Source: an uncultured Porphyromonadaceae bacterium (lineage in GTDB: Bacteria > Bacteroidota > Bacteroidia > Bacteroidales > Muribaculaceae). From it: a stretch of 64,000 nt of DNA. Shown here one piece after another: positions 8,377 through 15,736 of the stretch. The notes under the pieces were generated by a model. The model was not told the origin of the DNA. It saw nothing but the letters and a program-made list of their open reading frames with translations, and searched no databases. Made by a program: the position numbers and the translations under genes. The stretch lies in contig CAMHQD010000003.1 in the NCBI GenBank assembly GCA_946187345.1, positions 1 through 64,000 on the forward strand, in the 5' to 3' direction. Numbering within the stretch: position 1 is the first letter of the stretch; each line of letters begins with the position of its first letter.

Positions 8377-9477
8377 AAGCGGAACCCGCGGACGGCCTCT
8401 GTGGTGCTGGCGGTGGTGGTGGCCATCGTGGCCACGGCTCTCGAGACGTTCCGCCTGCGCTACGCCAATTACTTGGTGTTCACAGATTCCACGCTCGACT
8501 TCTGGAACGGTGTGAGCCCATACACGCAGCGGTTTGTAGACGATCATGGCCGCTACTTTCTCTATACGCCGGTGTTCTCGGTGCTGTATCTGCCGTTCGC
8601 GTTACTGCCCAAGTGGCTCGGGCCGTTTGTGTGGAACCTGACCAACGTGGCGCTGTTCACCACGGCTGTGTTCACACTGCCGTCGCGATATGACGCGTGG
8701 AAGGTGAAGATTTACCTCTTCTTGTTGTTGATTTTGGAACAGAGCGTGTTTTGTTTCCAGTTCAACATTGTGGTGGCCTATGTGTTCCTGTTTGCCTACT
8801 CGTTGATGGAGCGTGGCAAGAGCGGCTGGGCGGTGTTGCTAATCATGGTGTCGGCCACAACCAAAGTGTACGGCATCGTGCAACTGCTCATGTTGTTCTG
8901 CTATCCCAAGGTGTGGCGCAACCTGTGCATATCCGTTGTGGCGGGTGTGGCATTACTTGCCTTGCCGGCGTTGAAGGTGGGTTTTTCCGGCCTCGTGCCG
9001 TGTTATCTGGACTGGTGGGCGATGCTATCACAGCATCAGAGCGCGGCCTCATTTGCCTCACTGCTATACACATGGCCGCTCAACCTGCTGCTCAGTCACT
9101 ACCGCATCGTGCAGTTGGTGACCGTGGGTGCTATAATCGTGTTTTTTTTCATGCGCCACAGCAACTGGAGCGACTTCACGTGGCGGGCTACGGCCTTGGC
9201 GGTGCTCATGGGTTGGATTATCGTTTTCGGTGACTCGTCAGAGACCCACACTTATATTATCGCCCTTGCCGGATATATGTTGTGGTATAGCCTGCAGGAG
9301 CGTCATACGCTCGTTGACCGCGTGCTATTCTGGGCAATGCTAATCTTTTTCGGGATTATCCCCGTGGACGCGCTCGTGCCGGCGCGTGTCCACAACTTGC
9401 TCAACGGCACTTTCTATATAGATGTATATCTTTATGCAATCGCATGGTGCCGAATGTTTTACCGTATGGCTAAATAA
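8359..9477 (+). CDS. GT87-family (DUF2029) membrane glycosyltransferase
   Basis: 372 residues with about nine to ten hydrophobic segments. A conserved periplasmic loop has the early acidic motif TDSTLDFWNGVSPYT and then FLYTPVFSVLYLPF, characteristic of polyprenol-phosphate-sugar dependent GT-C enzymes of the GT87 family. TKVYGIVQLLML is also typical. The expected donor is the product of the upstream GT2 enzyme, and the acceptor is unknown. The first residues (MNCELIK) are encoded by a dispersed intergenic repeat. The native start may originally have been elsewhere, but no other ATG is better placed. Confidence 0.85.
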   Translation: MNCELIKRNPRTASVVLAVVVAIVATALETFRLRYANYLVFTDSTLDFWNGVSPYTQRFVDDHGRYFLYTPVFSVLYLPFALLPKWLGPFVWNLTNVALFTTAVFTLPSRYDAWKVKIYLFLLLILEQSVFCFQFNIVVAYVFLFAYSLMERGKSGWAVLLIMVSATTKVYGIVQLLMLFCYPKVWRNLCISVVAGVALLALPALKVGFSGLVPCYLDWWAMLSQHQSAASFASLLYTWPLNLLLSHYRIVQLVTVGAIIVFFFMRHSNWSDFTWRATALAVLMGWIIVFGDSSETHTYIIALAGYMLWYSLQERHTLVDRVLFWAMLIFFGIIPVDALVPARVHNLLNGTFYIDVYLYAIAWCRMFYRMAK

Positions 9478-9494
9478 ATAACTATCGACTAACA

Positions 9495-9833
9495 ATGGAG
9501 AAATTTGAGAAGAAATATTACCGCATTGGTGATGTGGCCGAGTTATTGGGTATTCCCGAATCGACGTTGCGTTACTGGGAGACACAGTTCACCATTGTCA
9601 AGCCCCGTCGCAATGCCCGCAATGTGCGTTTCTATACGCCGGCCGATATTGAGGTAATCCGCAAAATCTATTATCTTGTCAAGGAGAAAGGGCTCAAACT
9701 TGATGCGGCCCAAGCCCAATTGCGTGTCAACCGCGACGGTATTGACAAGCGGTTTGAGGTCATCGACCGCCTCAAGGCTATCCGTGCCGACCTCAAGCAG
9801 TTGCTCAATGCAATGGAAGACGTTAATGCTTGA
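9495..9833 (+). CDS. MerR-family transcriptional regulator
   Basis: 112 residues: N-terminal winged helix-turn-helix (YYRIGDVAELLGIPESTLRYWE) and a short helical C-terminus (VIDRLKAIRADLKQLLNAM) probably used for dimerisation. There is no ligand-binding domain. This short form is widespread in Bacteroidetes, where its targets are generally unknown. It starts 17 bases after the GT87 stop and could be in the same transcript. Confidence 0.92.
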   Translation: MEKFEKKYYRIGDVAELLGIPESTLRYWETQFTIVKPRRNARNVRFYTPADIEVIRKIYYLVKEKGLKLDAAQAQLRVNRDGIDKRFEVIDRLKAIRADLKQLLNAMEDVNA

Positions 9834-9926
9834 CGGCAAATCAGTTGCTCAGCGTGATCACAAATCGCGAGACAGAAATTTGGCAATCTGATGTCAAAAA
9901 AATTTTTCTGTTTTATGATTTTTGTG

Positions 9927-9934
9927 TACCTTTG
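9927..9934 (+). promoter_or_regulatory. Bacteroidetes -7 promoter element (TACCTTTG)
   Basis: TACCTTTG matches the TAnnTTTG -7 consensus and sits about 50 bases before the DUF3127 gene. The -33 region is weak. Confidence 0.6.
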
Positions 9935-9985
9935 CCGTTGCTAACAATTAGATAACATCGTTAATAAATCTATCAAGTTTTCACA

Positions 9986-10393
9986 ATGGAAGTTACCGGA
10001 AAGATTATCGACAAGTTCGAGTTGCAGAAAGGCACTTCAAAGGCAGGCAACGAGTGGCAAAAACAATTATATCTGATGGAAGTCAACGAGAATAACTCTC
10101 AATATCCCAAGAAGTTTGTGTTTGACTTCTTTGGTAGCCGCGTCAACGAGTATCCGCTTGAGGTGGGCGACACGGTGACGTTGTCGTTTGACATCGAGAG
10201 TCGCGAGTTCAACGGCCGCTGGTACACCGACATCCGCGGCTGGCGTGCCGTCAAGGTTGATGGCGCCGCGGCACCGGCCGGTGCCGCGCCCGGTGCCGCC
10301 CCTGTTGACCTGGGCGCTCCCGCCATCAGCGGTGCCCCCATTGCCGCCGGTGACCTCACCGATGGCGGCAGCACCGATGACCTGCCTTTCTGA
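9986..10393 (+). CDS. DUF3127 protein with SSB-like acidic C-terminal tip
   Basis: 135 residues. The N-terminal ~90 residues (MEVTGKIIDKFELQKGTSKA, then FNGRWYTDIRGWRA) match DUF3127, a small beta-rich and probably OB-like domain found in Bacteroidetes. A Pro/Ala/Gly linker follows, and the protein ends in STDDLPF, the same form as the protein-docking tip of bacterial SSB. By analogy it may bind single-stranded DNA and recruit SSB partners (inference). The ssb encoded at 40235 lacks such a tip. It has its own promoter. Confidence 0.82.
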   Translation: MEVTGKIIDKFELQKGTSKAGNEWQKQLYLMEVNENNSQYPKKFVFDFFGSRVNEYPLEVGDTVTLSFDIESREFNGRWYTDIRGWRAVKVDGAAAPAGAAPGAAPVDLGAPAISGAPIAAGDLTDGGSTDDLPF

Positions 10394-10421
10394 TTAGCCT
10401 CAAGCAGCAGTTAACTATACC

Positions 10422-10473
10422 GCGTGCCCACCCTCCGGGTCTGTATCTTTCACCGGCCTGACGGTGGGCACGC
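10422..10473 (+). terminator. Perfect 11-bp inverted repeat, probable terminator hairpin
   Basis: GCGTGCCCACC (10422-10432) pairs perfectly with GGTGGGCACGC (10463-10473). The loop holds a second, weaker CCGGGT/CCGGCC pairing. Only a short ATTTT follows, so termination efficiency is uncertain. It lies between the DUF3127 and TerB-like genes. Confidence 0.6.
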
Positions 10474-10497
10474 TATTTTCCCATTATCCAGCAAGCC

Positions 10498-10845
10498 ATG
10501 GCACTGAAACACTTGGGCCTAAACAAAAAAGCGGCATTTGTCAGTCTCATGCTTGAGGTGATTAATGCCGATGACAATATCGATGCCACCGAGTTTATCC
10601 TTTTCAACGATATAAATGAGTTGGAGAGAATAGGCACTGACGCTTTTGAGTTGGGCAAAAAGTTTGATTTGGAGTTGGCCTTGGCTACTCTCAAACGTTG
10701 CTCATCGGCAGTGAAGTGTGAAATTGCCACGTGGCTTATCTGCCTTGCCGAGTCCGATGGCACAATTCAGGCTCCTGAACGTGTCACACTCCACATGATA
10801 TTTGACAGACTCGGCATCCTTGACGAACTCCCAAAGGAAAAATGA
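10498..10845 (+). CDS. TerB-like helical protein
   Basis: 115 residues, all helical. The pattern ALMLEVINADDNIDATEF followed by LICLAESDGTIQAPE resembles the paired acidic, metal-binding repeats of TerB-like proteins, each with an xADGxxxxxE signature. Function is unknown; TerB-like domains are often membrane- or DNA-processing-associated accessory modules. The stop overlaps the start of the exonuclease gene (ATGA), so the two are probably translated together. Confidence 0.65.
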   Translation: MALKHLGLNKKAAFVSLMLEVINADDNIDATEFILFNDINELERIGTDAFELGKKFDLELALATLKRCSSAVKCEIATWLICLAESDGTIQAPERVTLHMIFDRLGILDELPKEK

Positions 10846-11333
10846 CCGATTTTGCCGCTATAGATTTTGAGACCGCTAATAGTGAGCGCACCAGCGTCTG
10901 TGCCGTTGGCGTTGTTATTGTGCGTGACAATACCATCAGCGGCAAGTTATACTCCCTAATCAAGCCAGAACCCAATTATTACAACTATTGGTGTCGTCGC
11001 GTGCATGGTCTCGGACCCGAGGATACCGACACGGCGCCGGTTTTTCCGGACGTGTGGCGGCAAATCCGGCCGTTAATCACCGGTCTGCCGCTCGTGGCGC
11101 ATAACAAAGCGTTTGACGAGACGTGCCTGCGAGCAGTGATGCGCTGTTACGGTATCGATTGGCCGGACTTGGTGTTCTACTGCACGCTACAAGCCTCGCG
11201 CCGGGCAATGCCCGAGTTGCCGGACCACCGGCTTGACACCGTTGCGGCGGCCATTGGCCATCCAATGTCCAATCACCATAACGCCCTCGCCGATGCCGAG
11301 GCCGCGGCCCACATCGCCATCGAACTGATGTGA
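10842..11333 (+). CDS. DEDDh 3'-5' exonuclease (DnaQ/epsilon-like)
   Basis: 163 residues. The three exonuclease motifs are AIDFETAN (ExoI, Asp and Glu), AHNKAFDETCL (ExoII, Asp) and HNALADAEAAA (ExoIII, with the His of the DEDDh class). HNxFDxxxL and HxALxDA are typical of the free-standing enzymes in Firmicutes and Bacteroidetes rather than the replicative epsilon subunit. It likely trims DNA or RNA 3' ends. It is coupled to the TerB-like gene by a four-base overlap. Confidence 0.93.
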   Translation: MTDFAAIDFETANSERTSVCAVGVVIVRDNTISGKLYSLIKPEPNYYNYWCRRVHGLGPEDTDTAPVFPDVWRQIRPLITGLPLVAHNKAFDETCLRAVMRCYGIDWPDLVFYCTLQASRRAMPELPDHRLDTVAAAIGHPMSNHHNALADAEAAAHIAIELM

Positions 11334-11440
11334 GACACCCCTCAAACGTTCATAGAGAAGATGACTGCCTGATTTTTACGGGAAGTCGCGGAATAATATA
11401 TATTTTCGGAAAAATTCGGATTTTTTCGTGAGAAATTTAG

Positions 11441-11448
11441 TAACTTTG
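11441..11448 (+). promoter_or_regulatory. -7 promoter element (TAACTTTG) immediately before a start codon
   Basis: TAACTTTG ends only five bases before the ATG at 11454. If the Bacteroides convention of initiation a few bases after the -7 box holds, the transcript would be almost leaderless, or translation would use the in-frame ATG at 11463. Confidence 0.65.
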
Positions 11449-11453
11449 CACTC

Positions 11454-12425
11454 ATGACAATAATGGATGAAATACGGCGGATGTTGGGCGACGACATCGT
11501 TCGCTTGAACAACATCATCGCCGACACCCTGCGCAGCGATAGCATGATGACCAACGCTATCGTCACTCAATACCTGCGCACCAAGGGCAAGCAGTTGCGC
11601 CCAATCCTGGTGCTGCTGAGCGCGCGCTTCTTTGGCGACATCACCGATGCCGTGCTCTACGGCGCGGCGGCCATCGAGATGCTGCACAACGCGTCGCTCA
11701 TCCACGACGATGTGATTGACAAGGCCGGCAACCGCCGCGGCAATCCCACCATCAATAGCGTGTGGGACAACCACGTGGCGGTGCTCATTGGTGACCTTTT
11801 TGTTAGCGGCGCCCTGCAGGCGGCCGTCCATACCGGCAGTCCTCGCGTGCTGCAATCGCTGGCCGCCATGGGGCGCGACCTGTCCACAGGCGAGATCAAC
11901 CAGATTGACACCGCGCGCCGGCATCTCATCGACGAAGATACCTATATGGACAACATCCGCCGCAAGACGGCGTCACTCTTCGTGAGTTGCGTCACCGTTG
12001 GCGGTATCACCGCCGGCGCCGACGACGACACCATGCGGGTGCTCACGTCCTACGCCAAGTTGCTCGGCCTCTGTTTCCAAATCAAGGACGACATCTTCGA
12101 CTACTACGACCTGGCCGGAGTGGGCAAGCCCACCGGCAACGACCTTCGCGAGGGCAAACTCACCCTGCCGCTCATCCACGCCCTGGGTCACGACACCGAC
12201 GAGGCCTGTGCCATGCGTCAACTCATCACCGACGGCAACCTCGACGAGGCCGCTATCGCCGGACTGGTGGACTATGCCAAGCGAGCCGGCGGCATCGACT
12301 ATGCCCAAAGTGTGATGCACAACCTGCGATACCGTGCCGCAACGCTGCTCGACCCATACGCCGGCAACCCCGTCACACCGCTGCTGTTGGGACTGCTTGA
12401 CTATATCATCAACCGCGACCATTAG
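11454..12425 (+). CDS. Polyprenyl diphosphate synthase (trans-isoprenyl type)
   Basis: 323 residues. The first aspartate-rich motif is LIHDDVIDKAGNRRG and the second is FQIKDDIFDYY, which identify a chain-elongating trans-prenyltransferase. GKQLRPILV is the IPP-binding block. It probably makes the long side chain of menaquinone (octaprenyl or longer), since small residues precede the first DDxxD. Chain length is not proven. It has its own promoter directly at the start, and an alternative start is the ATG at 11463. Confidence 0.93.
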   Translation: MTIMDEIRRMLGDDIVRLNNIIADTLRSDSMMTNAIVTQYLRTKGKQLRPILVLLSARFFGDITDAVLYGAAAIEMLHNASLIHDDVIDKAGNRRGNPTINSVWDNHVAVLIGDLFVSGALQAAVHTGSPRVLQSLAAMGRDLSTGEINQIDTARRHLIDEDTYMDNIRRKTASLFVSCVTVGGITAGADDDTMRVLTSYAKLLGLCFQIKDDIFDYYDLAGVGKPTGNDLREGKLTLPLIHALGHDTDEACAMRQLITDGNLDEAAIAGLVDYAKRAGGIDYAQSVMHNLRYRAATLLDPYAGNPVTPLLLGLLDYIINRDH

Positions 12426-12570
12426 TAGCATGTAGCACGTAGCACTGGGGGTTGGCCATGCCGCGCCCCCAGGCGCCGGCCATCTAACATCTAACATCTA
12501 ACATCTATTAGTATACTTCCCTATAGCAACAGCAAGCCCCCCTCCTTTAGGAGGGGTGGGGGGGAGGCCA
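12426..12570. repeat. Composite intergenic repeat block
   Basis: Contains TAGCATGTAGCACGTAGCA units, then a GC hairpin region, then three CATCTAA units (about 12482-12506), and finally a copy of the CCCCTCCTTTAGGAGGGGTG palindrome (about 12537-12562) preceded by AACAGCAAGCC. The last part has a reverse-oriented relative at 36553-36600. No coding function is seen. Confidence 0.65.
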
Positions 12571-12585
12571 ATCTTAACAACCGCA

Positions 12586-14142
12586 ATGCTTGCACGAACC
12601 ATTGGAGCCGCTGTACGCGGCATAGACGCCATCCGCGTCGATATCGAGGTCAGTGTCGACACCGGCGTGGGCTATACCCTCGTGGGCCTGCCCGATGTCG
12701 CTGTCAAGGAGGGAAGCGAGCGCGTGCGTTGCGCCATGCAGCAGTCGGGCATACGCTTCCCGGGGCGCAAGGTGGTGATTAATATGTCGCCGGCCGATGT
12801 CAAGAAAGAAGGCAGCGCCTACGACCTGCCGCTTGCCATCGGCATCATGGCCGCCAGCGAGAACGTGAGCATGGATCGTCTGGGACGCTATATGCTCATG
12901 GGCGAACTGGGACTGGACGGCAGCGTGCGGCGCATTCGCGGCGCCCTGCCTATGGCTATCGTGGCACGCTCGATGGGGCTTGACGGCTTTATCCTGCCAC
13001 ACGATAACGCCCGCGAGGCTGCCGTGGTCAACAACCTCACCGTTTACGGTGTGGACAACCTCACCCAGGTGGTTGACATCCTCAACGGCGTGCCATCAGT
13101 AGAGCCGACAGTGGTCGACACACGCGCCGAGTTTGCCGCGCGCCAGGGCGATTTTCCGTTTGACTTTGCCGACGTCAAAGGCCAGGAGGGCGTCAAGCGC
13201 GCCTTTGAGGTGGCATGTGCCGGCGGACACAACATTCTGCTGGTGGGCAGCCCGGGAAGCGGCAAGAGTATGATGGCCAAGCGACTGCCCAGCATCCTGC
13301 CGCCACTCACCCTCCAAGAGGCACTCGAGACGACCAAAATCCACAGCGTGGCCGGCAAACTCGGCAGCGATACCACGCTGATGACCACGCGCCCGTTCCG
13401 CTCGCCACACCACACCATCTCGCCGGTGGCCCTCGTGGGCGGTGGCTCTTACCCCACACCAGGCGAAATCTCGCTGGCACACAACGGCGTGCTCTTCCTC
13501 GACGAGTTGCCCGAGTTCCCGCGCGGCGTGCTCGAGGTGATGCGGCAGCCGCTCGAGGACCGCGTGATCAGCATCTCCCGGGCGAAATATTCCACCGAAT
13601 ACCCGGCCTCGTTTATGCTCGTGGCCTCGATGAACCCGTGCCCATGCGGCTACTACGGACACCCCCACAAGCAATGCGTGTGTACCTACTACCAGCGCAG
13701 CCAGTACATGAGCAAGATATCTGGGCCGCTGCTCGACCGCATCGACCTGCAAATCGAGGTGCAGCCCGTTGAGTTCGACGACATCTCAAGCCGCGAGAAG
13801 GGCGAGCCAAGCGCCGCCATCCGCCAGCGCGTCATCGCCGCACGCAACATCCAAGCCGAACGTTTCGCATCCTACAAGGGCATCTACTGCAACGCCCAGA
13901 TGACCTCGGCGATGCTCCACCAATTTGCCGAGCCCGACGAGGCGGGGCTGAAGAAACTGCGCGATGTGATGACCCGCGCCAACATGAGTGCGCGAGCCTA
14001 CGACCGCATCCTCAAGGTTGCCCGCACCATCGCCGACCTCGCCGGCAGCGAGCGTGTCACGTCCCAACACATCATGGAGGCCATCGGCTACCGCAACCTC
14101 GACCGCAGCGGCTACCTCGCCCCCGACGCCTCCTTGCTCTAA
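12586..14142 (+). CDS. comM: ComM/YifB-type AAA+ Mg-chelatase-like protein
   Basis: 518 residues. The N-terminal ChlI-like domain has VDIEVSVDTGVGYTLVGLPD. The AAA+ module has Walker A GSPGSGKSMMAKRLP and Walker B LFLDELPEF, and the zinc-like cysteine cluster MNPCPCGYYG..QCVC is diagnostic of the ComM family. ComM is a hexameric branch-migration helicase that helps integrate transformed DNA. The ORF track begins at a GTG inside the upstream repeat. The ATG at 12586 gives the family N-terminus (MLARTIGAAVRGIDA), so it is preferred. Confidence 0.93.
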   Translation: MLARTIGAAVRGIDAIRVDIEVSVDTGVGYTLVGLPDVAVKEGSERVRCAMQQSGIRFPGRKVVINMSPADVKKEGSAYDLPLAIGIMAASENVSMDRLGRYMLMGELGLDGSVRRIRGALPMAIVARSMGLDGFILPHDNAREAAVVNNLTVYGVDNLTQVVDILNGVPSVEPTVVDTRAEFAARQGDFPFDFADVKGQEGVKRAFEVACAGGHNILLVGSPGSGKSMMAKRLPSILPPLTLQEALETTKIHSVAGKLGSDTTLMTTRPFRSPHHTISPVALVGGGSYPTPGEISLAHNGVLFLDELPEFPRGVLEVMRQPLEDRVISISRAKYSTEYPASFMLVASMNPCPCGYYGHPHKQCVCTYYQRSQYMSKISGPLLDRIDLQIEVQPVEFDDISSREKGEPSAAIRQRVIAARNIQAERFASYKGIYCNAQMTSAMLHQFAEPDEAGLKKLRDVMTRANMSARAYDRILKVARTIADLAGSERVTSQHIMEAIGYRNLDRSGYLAPDASLL

Positions 14143-14208
14143 CAAGCCGTCAGGGACTCGCACTGCAGGCCGGCTTCTGCCGGGCCGCGCAGGCCACGCG
14201 TGGCAAAA

Positions 14209-14264
14209 GTTTACCGTTGACACTCTACCGTGCGCTGCTATTTCGGTTAACGGTAAGCGATGAC
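14209..14264. repeat. GTTTACCGTTGAC / GGTTAACGGTAA inverted repeat copy
   Basis: Left arm GTTTACCGTTGAC and right arm CGGTTAACGGTAAGC flank GTGCGCTGCTATTT. A close relative is at 40043-40114, where GTGCGTTGCCGTT occupies the centre. The family also occurs at 21094-21148 and inside mutS at 25117-25195. Confidence 0.6.
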
Positions 14265-14277
14265 TTTTTATAAAAAA

Positions 14278-14308
14278 TTGTTTTATAAAAGTATTATAAT
14301 TATCTTTG
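14278..14308 (+). promoter_or_regulatory. Promoter: TTG (-33) and TATCTTTG (-7)
   Basis: TTG at 14278-14280 and TATCTTTG at 14301-14308 are separated by 20 bases, a good fit to the Bacteroidetes primary sigma consensus. It drives the sirtuin gene 32 bases downstream. Confidence 0.75.
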
Positions 14309-14339
14309 CATAAAATATAACACACTTATTTTTAATATT

Positions 14340-15044
14340 ATGGAGCATTTGGTGGTGTTGACGGGGGCGGGGATGTCGGCCGAGAGCGGCATCGCGACGT
14401 TTCGCGATGAGAACGGGCTGTGGCGCAATTTCAACCCGATGGAACTGGCGAGCGTGAGCGGCTTTAGGCGCAACCGTGAGGCGGCGCTTGAATTTTACAA
14501 CGCGCGGCGGGCGCAACTGGCCACCGTGGAGCCTAACCACGGCCACAAAGTGCTCGCGGCGTTGGAGAACAACTACCGCGTGGACATCATCACACAAAAC
14601 GTTGACGACCTGCATGAGCGCGCCGGTTCGACGAGTGTGCTGCACCTGCACGGGCAGTTGGCTCTCGTGACGGGCATCAACAACCCCAATGACCCGCGTT
14701 GTATCCGCCCTAAGCCGCTGACGGAGCCTATCGGAATGGACGAGAAAGCGGCCGACGGCTCGCGGCTGCGGCCCTACGTGGTGTTCTTCGGCGAACCGGT
14801 GCCGAACATTCGCCGGGCGACGGAACTGGTGGAGAGCGCCGACATTTTTGTGGTAATCGGCACGTCGCTCCTGGTCACGCCGGCCGCCGACCTGCTCCAT
14901 GCGCCACACTGGAATGCCGCGCGCTACGTCATTGACCCGGGCGATGTGCCGTCGGCCGTCAATTTAGGCTACAAACACATTCGCGCCGGTGCCTCGGCCG
15001 GCCTCGACGCCCTTGCCGAAATTCTGCTCGCCACCGGAGATTGA
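14340..15044 (+). CDS. cobB: Sirtuin-family NAD-dependent protein deacylase
   Basis: 234 residues. The NAD-binding motif is GAGMSAESGIATFRD. TQNVDDLHERAG and the catalytic His in LHLHGQL follow, then GTSLLVTPAADL. The FYNARR segment supplies the Tyr and Arg that mark class III (Sir5-like) enzymes favouring succinyl/malonyl lysine. The four zinc-binding cysteines of most CobB proteins are absent (only one Cys, in NDPRCIRP), which I recall as usual for this Bacteroidetes subgroup. It is a single gene with its own promoter. Confidence 0.93.
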   Translation: MEHLVVLTGAGMSAESGIATFRDENGLWRNFNPMELASVSGFRRNREAALEFYNARRAQLATVEPNHGHKVLAALENNYRVDIITQNVDDLHERAGSTSVLHLHGQLALVTGINNPNDPRCIRPKPLTEPIGMDEKAADGSRLRPYVVFFGEPVPNIRRATELVESADIFVVIGTSLLVTPAADLLHAPHWNAARYVIDPGDVPSAVNLGYKHIRAGASAGLDALAEILLATGD

Positions 15045-15170
15045 TTTCTTAGACATAAGCCTGAATTCCGCAACTCGATACTTTTATCTTGAAAATTTTC
15101 GTGACTATATTTAAGGTTGCGGATTTTAGGATAAGTATTTTTCGGGAAACATGCCATAAAAATCGGAGAT

Positions 15171-15251
15171 ATTTTCGCTGAATTTTTGGAGTACTACTTC
15201 AGATTTTCGCTGAAATTTTGAAGTGCCACTTCAGATTTTCGCTGAAATTTA
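15171..15251. repeat. 32-bp direct tandem repeat, about 2.5 copies
   Basis: The unit begins ATTTTCGCTGAAATTTTG and ends CACTTCAG. Copies are 15171-15202, 15203-15234 and a partial 15235-15251. The first two differ at a few positions. No spacers are present, so it is not a CRISPR. Confidence 0.8.
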
Positions 15252-15349
15252 TGGGATTTTCCCGTGAATGCACCAGGTTGGCATCCGATATATATCGGTG
15301 ATACTATTCCTCCTGGAATGGGTAATCCATAAGGATACACACCAATGCG

Positions 15350-15451
15350 TTATTCTCCTCCACAATAGAGTTTAACCGGGAGGATATTAGAATCTATTGT
15401 ACCTGAGCCTGCAGCAAAGTATTTGCCCGAAAGTTGGTTTGAGTAATCCAT
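15350..15451 (-). pseudogene. Short minus-strand ORF, possible gene relic
   Basis: A 33-residue frame starts MDYSNQLSGKYFAAGSGTID and ends LYCGGE-stop. In the same frame beyond the stop the reading continues (RIGVYPYGLPIPGGIVSP, then YIGCQPGAFTG) for about 50 more codons into the tandem repeat. The Gly/Pro/Tyr-rich continuation looks protein-like, so this may be one gene broken by a stop codon, or chance. It is too short for the ORF track. I do not recognise the family. Confidence 0.3.
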
Positions 15452-15524
15452 TTACATTTTGGCATATTTTTTGCATTAACACATTATATCATCTCATGAT
15501 TATTTTAATTATTTTCTTATCATT

Positions 15525-15725
15525 ATGGAGACTATTATTAAAACAATAGTTGATATGGGTGTCATTATTCTTGAAATGATAGCCCAAACGAATAGATGGG
15601 GGTCTTTAGAAGGACTGCTGATAATTCTTTTGTCGTTGCCTATCCTACCCTGCCTTATGATAATCGGTGTTTCCATTTTGCGATGGTTTATGCGATGGTT
15701 TATTGTAAAGTTTGAAGTAAAATAA
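15525..15725 (+). CDS. Small hydrophobic membrane protein
   Basis: 66 residues. An amphipathic N-terminal segment (IIKTIVDMGVIILEMIAQ) is followed by a strong membrane helix (LLIILLSLPILPCLMIIGVSI) and a basic/aromatic tail (LRWFMRWFIVKFEVK). Family unknown. It is 11 bases upstream of another membrane-protein gene and probably co-transcribed. The AT-rich codon use differs from the flanking genes, which suggests acquisition by transfer. Confidence 0.6.
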   Translation: METIIKTIVDMGVIILEMIAQTNRWGSLEGLLIILLSLPILPCLMIIGVSILRWFMRWFIVKFEVK

Positions 15726-15736
15726 TTATTCAACTT

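Larger units (their letters stand above)
15045..15524. other. 480-bp AT-rich intergenic region at the start of an island
   Basis: This gap holds a 32-bp tandem repeat (15171-15251), a short minus-strand reading frame with an in-frame stop (15350-15451 and beyond), and a TCCGCAAC/GTTGCGGA inverted pair near 15068 and 15116. Base composition falls sharply compared with the flanking genes. No clear promoter matching TAnnTTTG was found before the small membrane protein gene. Confidence 0.6.

Noticed and set aside
12556-12585. GTG start for ComM
   Set aside because: It falls inside the CCTCCTTTAGGAGGGG repeat; the ATG at 12586 matches family N-termini.
15171-15251. Short CRISPR-like array
   Set aside because: Direct tandem copies without spacers, and no cas genes in the window.
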